DNA from: a virus
Length of the DNA stretch: 24,085 bases
IMG/VR virus record: IMGVR_UViG_3300042868_002170
Span: 1-24,085 of that record
Direction: 5' to 3' (one strand)
Shown: piece by piece, positions 18,668 to 24,085 of the stretch
How positions within the stretch are numbered: the stretch's first letter is position 1
Layout of the letters: each line of letters starts with the position of its first letter
The notes under the pieces: generated by a model
What the model was told of the DNA's origin: nothing
Databases searched by the model: none
The model's input: only the letters and a program-made list of their open reading frames with translations
Made by a program: the position numbers and the translations under genes

Positions 18668-19508
18668 GTTCATTAAGTATTCAAATCAATTTGACAAACA
18701 TAATTGGCTTAGTCTCAAAGTAAGATCAGAACGAGATAACTTATACCTGAATGATAATCTAGCTAAACGCAGATTAAAAACATTACCTGAGATTGATAAT
18801 CTATTTAATCCTTTAATACTTTGGGCTAGTGATTATTTGATCTGCATATTCGGCAACAAAAGACTAAAGACAGCTATTGATAAAGGTTACACGCATATAG
18901 ACTGTTTAATCTACACAAACTTAGATAGAGCAGTAAGAGTAGGCACAAGTATTTGGAATACTTTTAAACAGAACAAACTATCTAAAGTTGATTATTTATT
19001 AACAACTGATAATCAGGGCATTACAGATATTTCTAAATATATGGTGGAAGAAAAACAATTCATAGACATTTACGCAACACACCAACAGATACTTGTAAGA
19101 GAAGCTTTAAAGTCTAACGAAGATATAATGGAAACTGGTTGTGGTTATTATTCTACACCATTATTAGTTGAGATAGCAAAAGCTAAAAGAATTAAATTAA
19201 TATCATTTGTCCAAGAGATTAACTGGGCTAGAAGATTTGACTATTTAATCGGTTCACATTATCAGCAAATACAAATAGATTTTGCAAAAGAAATACCATT
19301 AACACAAAGGTTTGGAATGTGCTTATTAGATCACGAACAATTAGTTAAAGATAGAATTAAACATCTTAATCATATTCTAAAGCACACAGATACAGTTGTA
19401 ATACATGATGCAGATATAGTTCAGTCATTTAACTTCCTGCACAAACCACATACGATTGAAATGCACAAACACTTAACACCAAACACAGCAGTAATTAGAA
19501 ATGTTTAA
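18594..19508 (+). CDS. ParB-like domain fused to class I methyltransferase
   Basis: A 304-aa protein with two parts. Residues 20-115 resemble the ParB/Srx nuclease-like fold: IVSVPIKFIKYSNQ, NPLILWASDYLICIFGNKR with GNKR87-90, LKTAIDKGYTHIDCLIY. Residues 150-304 carry methyltransferase signatures: METGCGYYSTPLL (179-191, SAM motif I), LLDHEQLVKDRIKHL (244-258) and DTVVIHDAD (266-274), as in CmcI or MTase_24-like enzymes. The start is uncertain: ATG 18594 has GGAG, but GTG 18624 is also possible, starting MSQCRNPNIVSVPI. Context suggests methylation of a sugar or surface polymer, although ParB fusions are commonly linked to DNA methyltransferases. Confidence 0.6.
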   Translation: MEKKLLEKRFVSQCRNPNIVSVPIKFIKYSNQFDKHNWLSLKVRSERDNLYLNDNLAKRRLKTLPEIDNLFNPLILWASDYLICIFGNKRLKTAIDKGYTHIDCLIYTNLDRAVRVGTSIWNTFKQNKLSKVDYLLTTDNQGITDISKYMVEEKQFIDIYATHQQILVREALKSNEDIMETGCGYYSTPLLVEIAKAKRIKLISFVQEINWARRFDYLIGSHYQQIQIDFAKEIPLTQRFGMCLLDHEQLVKDRIKHLNHILKHTDTVVIHDADIVQSFNFLHKPHTIEMHKHLTPNTAVIRNV

Positions 19509-20046
19509 TCCTTACGAATACTTTAAAGGCAAGAATGTTTTACTCATAGGTAATGGTGAGAAGATAAACCAGATTGATTATTCTAAATACAATTCAATAG
19601 TTAGAATGAATCTTGGAGTTCAAGATAAACCATGTGATGTATGGATTAACAATCTAGTGTACGAGGGACATAATATGCTCAAAGAGATTCCTGATATACG
19701 TTGCATTGTAAGACTTAACTTTGAAAAAGATGGTAAGAGAGCAGAACGTATGCCTGACTGGGTTAAGAAAAAAGCTTGGTTATGGAATGTGTTTGAATAC
19801 AATCAAATGACAATTAGGTATAACTATTATAGACCAACGACTGGCTTTGTAGCAATCTATTGGCTACTCAATCATTGTCAATGCAAAGTAACTATTACAG
19901 CATTTGATTTCTTTAAAACTAAGAATAGATATACAATGGAAGAAGTACAACACATTGGAACTTCTAAAGGATATAACCATGATGTTAAGTTAGAAGAAGA
20001 TGTTATTACAAAGTTACTTCAAAGAGGAATTATAAATGCCATTTAG
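19501..20046 (+). CDS. Glycosyltransferase family 29-like (sialyltransferase-like)
   Basis: A 181-aa protein. KNVLLIGNGEKINQIDYSKY (11-30, GNG motif), SIVRMNLGV (32-40), RPTTGFVAIYWLL (111-123) and ITAFDFF (132-138), followed by H160-D161 and EED166-167, are arranged as the S and L motifs of GT29-like enzymes. In this family CMP-sialic acid or a related sugar is transferred to glycans. It shares 8 nt with the preceding ORF and 11 nt with TerL, so it is built into the packaging transcript. The similarity is motif-level, and donor specificity cannot be read. Confidence 0.65.
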   Translation: MFNPYEYFKGKNVLLIGNGEKINQIDYSKYNSIVRMNLGVQDKPCDVWINNLVYEGHNMLKEIPDIRCIVRLNFEKDGKRAERMPDWVKKKAWLWNVFEYNQMTIRYNYYRPTTGFVAIYWLLNHCQCKVTITAFDFFKTKNRYTMEEVQHIGTSKGYNHDVKLEEDVITKLLQRGIINAI

Positions 20047-21268
20047 TAAACCACAACTAGACGTATATACTTGTCCAAAAAGATTTAGAGTTTTAATTAC
20101 TGGCAGAAGATTCGGCAAAACACACTTAGCCATGTATGAACTATTAAGGTTTGCAAGTAGAAAACCTAACTCAAAGATATTCTATGTAGCACCAACTTAC
20201 AGAATGTCTAAAGAGATTATGTGGAAACAACTTAAAAGATTAGTAGTAGAAAAAAGATGGATTAAATATGCTAATGAAACAGAATTATCTTTAGTGCTTA
20301 GGAATGGTTCACAGATTAGTTTAAAAGGTGCTGACAAATCTCCTGATAATTTACGAGGAGTTGGATTAGATTTCCTATTGCTTGATGAATATGCAGATAT
20401 TCCAGTAGAAGCTTGGACAGAAGTCTTGCGACCAACAATCTCAGATAAGCACGTTACTGGTAATGTATTATTTATAGGAACACCTAGAGGATTTGGTAAT
20501 TGGTCTTATGAGATATACCAGAAGGGTTTAGGAGATGACCCAGAATGGAAATCATTTAAGTACACAACATTAGATGGTGGTCAAGTTGATGCAGAAGAAA
20601 TAGAACAAGCTAAACGAGATTTAGACGAGAGAACCTTTAGACAGGAGTATCTTGCTAGTTTTGAAACATACTCAGGAGTTGTTTATTACAACTTTGATAG
20701 AGAACAAAATGTCCAAGAATGTAAGTACGATAAAGATGCCATCATTCATATTGGCTTGGACTTTAACATAGACCCAATGTCAGCTTGTCTATTCCATGTT
20801 AAGAATGGTATCGCTTATGTATTTGATGAGATAGTTATTTATAGTTCTAATACTGACGAATTTATTGATGAATTATTATCTAGGTATAACAAAAATAAAA
20901 TGATTGTTTATCCTGACCCAGCATCAAGACAACGTAAAACTTCTGCTGGTGGTAGAACTGATCTTACTATCTTGCAAAATGCTGGTTTAAATGTTAAAGC
21001 TAAATTTACTCATGCTTTAGTTAGAGATAGAGTTAATGCTGTGAACAGTAAACTAAAAGCATTTGATGGTAAGAGAAGTATTTTTATTAATCCTTCTTGC
21101 AAAACACTAATTAATAGCTTAATGAAACAAGTTTACAAAGAAGGTACAAATCAACCTGAAAAGAACAATGGCTACGATCACATGACTGACGCATTAGGTT
21201 ACGCAATAGAATACATATTTCCAATTACTTCAAACTTACCAAAATCAGAACCTAAAAGATTTTCATAA
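20036..21268 (+). CDS. terL: Terminase large subunit
   Basis: A 410-aa packaging motor. ATPase: Walker A GRRFGKT (23-29), Walker B FLLLDEYA with D117-E118, and coupling motif IGTPRG (147-152). Nuclease: GLDFNIDP (D242), VYPDPAS (D294) and DHMTDALGYA (D385), the three acidic positions of the RNaseH-like cleavage domain. It cuts concatemeric DNA and drives it into the prohead with ATP. It overlaps the GT29-like gene by 11 nt and the portal gene by 1 nt (TAATGG). All catalytic residues are present and length is normal. Confidence 0.95.
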   Translation: MPFSKPQLDVYTCPKRFRVLITGRRFGKTHLAMYELLRFASRKPNSKIFYVAPTYRMSKEIMWKQLKRLVVEKRWIKYANETELSLVLRNGSQISLKGADKSPDNLRGVGLDFLLLDEYADIPVEAWTEVLRPTISDKHVTGNVLFIGTPRGFGNWSYEIYQKGLGDDPEWKSFKYTTLDGGQVDAEEIEQAKRDLDERTFRQEYLASFETYSGVVYYNFDREQNVQECKYDKDAIIHIGLDFNIDPMSACLFHVKNGIAYVFDEIVIYSSNTDEFIDELLSRYNKNKMIVYPDPASRQRKTSAGGRTDLTILQNAGLNVKAKFTHALVRDRVNAVNSKLKAFDGKRSIFINPSCKTLINSLMKQVYKEGTNQPEKNNGYDHMTDALGYAIEYIFPITSNLPKSEPKRFS

Positions 21269-22665
21269 TGGCATACACAAGAAAAGATATAGAACAGCAA
21301 CACACACAATACAAAGGTATGATGCCAAGATGGGAATATTACATCAGATCATATTTAGGTGGCAAAGAATATCAAGATGGAAAGTTCCTACAAGAATACC
21401 AATTAGAATTAGAATCAGAATATTTTAAAAGACTTGCTTACACACCATTAGACAATCATGCTAGAAACGTAATAGACATTTATTCATCATTCCTATTTAG
21501 AGTTCCACCAACTAGAGAACTTGGAACATTACAAGACGACCCATCAGTAGATCAATTCTTAGATGATGCAGATTATGAAGGTAGAACATTTGATGCTCTA
21601 ATGAGAGAAGTACAAAACTATGCTTCTGTTTATGGACATTGTTGGATTATCGTGGACAAACCATCTACGAATGTAATGACACGTGGAGAAGAATTAGAAC
21701 AAGGAATTAGACCATACCTAAACATCTACACACCTGAGAACGTATTAGACTGGAAGTACACAAGATCACCACAAGGATATTACTACTTAGAATATTTAAA
21801 GATTAGAGAATCAATAGAAGATGACAAAGAAGTTTATAAGATTTGGTATGAAGATAGAATTGATACAGTATTCTTACCAACTGCAAATAGAGACGAACCA
21901 AAACTAATAGAGTCAGTTCCTAATCCTATTGGCAAAATTCCTGCTGTTATTTTATACAATCAAAGATCACCTATGAGAGGTTTAGGAGTTTCTGATTTAA
22001 CTGACATAGCTGACTTACAAAAATCTATTTACAATGAACTATCTGAGATTGAACAAATTATTAGAATATCAAATCACCCAAGCTTAGTTAAAACTAGAGA
22101 TACTGAAGCTGTTGGTGGTGCAGGTTCTATTATAGAAATTCCTGATAACATTGATGCTAATTTAAAACCTTATATCTTACAACCAAGTGGAAGTAATTTA
22201 GATGGTGTAATTAAATCAATCATGCACAAAGTAGAAGCAATCAATAGATTATCTCATGTAGGTTCTATTAGAGCAACTGGAGAGAGAATACAATCTGGTA
22301 TCGCATTAAGAACTGAGTTTCAATTATTAAATGCTAGACTTGCACAAAAATCTAAACTTATGGAATTAGCTGAAGAACAAATTTGGAGACTATTTGCATT
22401 ATGGCAAGAGACAGTATTTGATGGAGAGATTATGTACCCAACTACATTTGACATTAGAGATTGGGCAACTGATTTAGAATTATTACAACAAGCAAAAGCT
22501 TCTAACATTAAATCAACTACATTCACTAAAGAACTAGATAAACAAATAGCTAGAACTGTAATTGATAATAATGAAACACTTGCAGTAATAGATCAAGAGA
22601 TTGATACCAATACTCAGGCACTTGGAGAGTTTCAACCACAACCAATAACATTACCTACAATTTAA
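21268..22665 (+). CDS. Portal protein (DUF4055-like)
   Basis: A 465-aa protein directly after TerL. The plan fits a portal: N-terminal YIRSYLGGKEYQDGKFLQEY, SEYFKRLAYTPLDNHARNVI, IYSSFLFRVPP, then the wing and clip regions with HCWIIVDKP and RPYLNIYTPENVLDWK (DUF4055-like RPYLxxYxPExVLDW), the conserved GVSDLTDIADLQKSIYNELS before the stem, and a long helical C-terminus (RIQSGIALRTEFQLLNARLA). It forms the dodecameric ring through which DNA enters. The stop is one base before the next start. Confidence 0.85.
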   Translation: MAYTRKDIEQQHTQYKGMMPRWEYYIRSYLGGKEYQDGKFLQEYQLELESEYFKRLAYTPLDNHARNVIDIYSSFLFRVPPTRELGTLQDDPSVDQFLDDADYEGRTFDALMREVQNYASVYGHCWIIVDKPSTNVMTRGEELEQGIRPYLNIYTPENVLDWKYTRSPQGYYYLEYLKIRESIEDDKEVYKIWYEDRIDTVFLPTANRDEPKLIESVPNPIGKIPAVILYNQRSPMRGLGVSDLTDIADLQKSIYNELSEIEQIIRISNHPSLVKTRDTEAVGGAGSIIEIPDNIDANLKPYILQPSGSNLDGVIKSIMHKVEAINRLSHVGSIRATGERIQSGIALRTEFQLLNARLAQKSKLMELAEEQIWRLFALWQETVFDGEIMYPTTFDIRDWATDLELLQQAKASNIKSTTFTKELDKQIARTVIDNNETLAVIDQEIDTNTQALGEFQPQPITLPTI

Positions 22666-22666
22666 T

Positions 22667-23644
22667 GTGGCACAAGATTTATTACAGCAACTTCAAAGCA
22701 TAAGAGAAAAAGCAGTAAATAATTTAGAAGCACAACATCAAAGATTATTAAACGATACTTTAAGAACCTTAGAGCAAAGAGTAGTAGCAACAATATCAGA
22801 ACTTCCTATTCAAGATGGTGCTTTATTCAATACAAGACTTGCTATTGAGATAAGACCAAAACTACAACAAGCAATAGAAGAACTATATTTAACAAGAGTA
22901 CAAACATTCATAAATGATTACGATAAGATTGCAGGAACTATTGTAGCAACTTATGGAAAGCTTCCAATACCAAATGAGTTTAAACAAATTACTGAAGCTG
23001 ATTTAGTTACTATACAACAGTTAAAGAAGATTGCATTTACACAGTTTCAAAATCTAGCAACTGAATTTACTAACACATTAGCACAAGAAATTTATCAATC
23101 TACATTAGTAGGCAAACCATTTCAGGAAGTAGTACAAACAGTTAGAGATAAGATTAATGGAATCTACCAACAATCTGATGACAGAAAAAGACAAGAACTT
23201 GTGGACTTCGTACAGAAACAAAGAATAGCTGGTAAAACAAATACAGAAGATTTTAAAACAGCAGTAGATGAACTTAAACAAACTTATGGTTCTACTGTTA
23301 CTGGTGCAAACTTAGCAGTCTATTCAGGTCAAATAGTTCAAGATGCTTTAATGGGATTTGATGGACAGTTTGCAAAGTTTAGAGCAGATGAAGTAGGATT
23401 AACTAGTTATATTTATTATGGAACTATCATTAGAGATAGTAGAGATTTCTGCGTTGAACACGTAAACAAAATATTTACTGAAGAAGAAGCTAGAGAACTA
23501 TGGCAACAAGATTGGCAAGGTAAATCTGGTAGCGACCCATTTATAGATAGAGGTGGATATAATTGTAGGCATCATTGGCAACCAGTAAATCCTGATTGGG
23601 GTACTGTTAAAGATGATGGTACTTTTGAATACACAATAGATTAG
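22667..23644 (+). CDS. Head morphogenesis protein, Mu gpF / SPP1 gp7-like
   Basis: A 325-aa protein starting with GTG two bases after the portal stop. Most of it is helical (LLQQLQSIREKAVNNLEAQH, then long Gln-rich helices). The C-terminal domain contains IIRDSRDFCVEHVNKIFTEE and DPFIDRGGYNCRHHWQPVNP, the RxxC...Y-x-C-R-H-x-W/Q signature of the gpF/gp7-type minor head proteins that sit with the portal. These help to start prohead assembly and perhaps travel inside the head. Adjacent portal and scaffold genes support this. Confidence 0.85.
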   Translation: MAQDLLQQLQSIREKAVNNLEAQHQRLLNDTLRTLEQRVVATISELPIQDGALFNTRLAIEIRPKLQQAIEELYLTRVQTFINDYDKIAGTIVATYGKLPIPNEFKQITEADLVTIQQLKKIAFTQFQNLATEFTNTLAQEIYQSTLVGKPFQEVVQTVRDKINGIYQQSDDRKRQELVDFVQKQRIAGKTNTEDFKTAVDELKQTYGSTVTGANLAVYSGQIVQDALMGFDGQFAKFRADEVGLTSYIYYGTIIRDSRDFCVEHVNKIFTEEEARELWQQDWQGKSGSDPFIDRGGYNCRHHWQPVNPDWGTVKDDGTFEYTID

Positions 23645-23653
23645 AACATTTTA

Positions 23654-23674
23654 GCAACATACTGTTGCATTTTT
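23654..23674 (+). terminator. Weak intrinsic terminator / attenuator between gpF-like and scaffold genes
   Basis: GCAACA-TAC-TGTTGC (23654-23668) is a perfect 6-bp hairpin followed by A and TTTTT (23670-23674). The stem is short, so it would only attenuate. It could lower expression upstream of, or raise the relative level of, the scaffold by a 3' end effect. Confidence 0.45.
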
Positions 23675-23725
23675 ACAATTTCCTTGATAATTGACAATAA
23701 TAAACATATAGAAGGAGAACAAACA

Positions 23726-24085
23726 ATGAACGACCAAGTAAAACAAGAGTCGGTTGAGAATACAGCATCTCAGGAAAAAGCTGGAGTAGAAGTTTCTAAC
23801 AATCAAGAAACCGAGAACAAACTCTTTACTGCCGATCAGTTAGAGCAAATAGTTCAAAGAAGATTAGACAGATATAAAAAATCTGTTTCTAATAAACTTG
23901 ATGGAATAGATATTGAAGAAGCTAAAAAGTTACTTCAAGAAAAAAAAGAAAAGGAACTTGAAATCGCTAAACAACGTGGCGAGTTTGATAAAGTTCTGAA
24001 GGAAACAGTATCAAAAAAGGATTCAAAAATTCAATCGTTGGAGACTGAATTAAAAAGGATTCGTATAGACGAAACTTTAGTCAAT
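23726..24085 (+). CDS. Capsid scaffolding protein (3' truncated by the window)
   Basis: The frame is open from ATG 23726 to the last base, giving 120 residues without a stop. MNDQVKQESVENTASQEKAG leads to an acidic, Gln-rich head, then LFTADQLEQIVQRRLDRYKK (about 39-58) and a charged coiled coil (EEAKKLLQEKKEKELEIAKQ). This is the pattern of phage scaffolds of the SPP1 gp11 or DUF4355 kind: disordered acidic head, LFTxxQLEQIVxRRLxR motif, long helix. GAAGGAGAAC before the ATG is strong, as expected for an abundant protein. The major capsid protein should follow outside the window. Confidence 0.8.
   Translation, partial: MNDQVKQESVENTASQEKAGVEVSNNQETENKLFTADQLEQIVQRRLDRYKKSVSNKLDGIDIEEAKKLLQEKKEKELEIAKQRGEFDKVLKETVSKKDSKIQSLETELKRIRIDETLVN

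Noticed and set aside
23684-23712. TTGATA-N17-TATAGA promoter before the scaffold
   Set aside because: The start point would fall on the Shine-Dalgarno; the scaffold is more likely read through from upstream.
1-24085. tRNA genes, CRISPR arrays, insertion sequences, integrase and att sites
   Set aside because: I looked for T-loop motifs, regularly spaced repeats, transposase motifs and tyrosine or serine recombinase motifs and found none.

Overview
The window is about 24 kb of a very AT-rich tailed-phage genome, tightly packed, with many 4-nt ATGA and 1-nt TAGTG or TAATG gene overlaps. The glycine-rich fibre, the 136-aa fibre-linked protein, the 2OG-Fe(II) oxygenase, the DUF3310 protein, the 3TM GTA-type holin and the low GC are typical of marine phages, especially those of SAR11-like alphaproteobacteria. 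That host assignment is inference. I see no integrase, tRNA, rRNA, IS element or CRISPR array.

Layout. (1) 1-4820, rightward: the 3' end of a gpJ-like tail-tip protein, a glycine-rich tail fibre, a fibre-associated protein, a 2OG-Fe(II) oxygenase and small proteins. (2) 4823-7757, rightward: a palindrome-loaded promoter in front of a 39-aa protein, then an XhlA-like coiled-coil membrane protein, a calcineurin-like phosphoesterase, an M15 peptidase endolysin, a DUF3310 protein, a 94-aa beta protein and a 3TM holin. (3) 13025-7754, leftward: an early-type operon with a 215-aa leader gene, a run of tiny overlapping ORFs (including 26- and 30-aa membrane peptides), a lipoprotein, an XRE repressor-like regulator, a RecB/Cas4-type PD-(D/E)XK exonuclease, an SSB-like protein and a second PD-(D/E)XK nuclease. 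(4) 13026-13208: a divergent control region with promoters, a DnaA-box-like site, palindromes and a 9-bp leader hairpin. (5) 13209-16158, rightward: a 45-aa basic protein, an HNH-like nuclease, a DnaA-domain-IV-like protein, a winged-helix replication initiator, an acidic coiled-coil protein, a membrane-anchored GH73 glucosaminidase, three small very basic ORFs and an HExxH metallopeptidase. (6) 16190-24085, rightward: the packaging and head module (TerS, TerL, portal, gpF/gp7-like protein, partial scaffold), with a four-gene glycosyltransferase/methyltransferase cassette between TerS and TerL.

The tail end of the structural block is at the left edge and the head start at the right edge. The missing capsid and tail genes must therefore lie outside the window, which suggests a circular or circularly permuted genome. 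Replication appears to rely on a phage initiator plus the host replisome, since no DNA polymerase is seen. Lysis would use the 3TM holin and possibly the XhlA-like protein, with two different wall hydrolases about 8 kb apart. The glycosyl cassette and the oxygenase suggest that the phage modifies surface sugars or its own virion; this is not shown by the sequence.

The most unusual features are the chain of sub-60-aa genes at 11375-12096, the double-palindrome promoter at 4823-4866, the 65-nt stem-loop at 8992-9056, the ParB-like/methyltransferase fusion, and the DnaA-like mini-protein next to a DnaA-box-like site.
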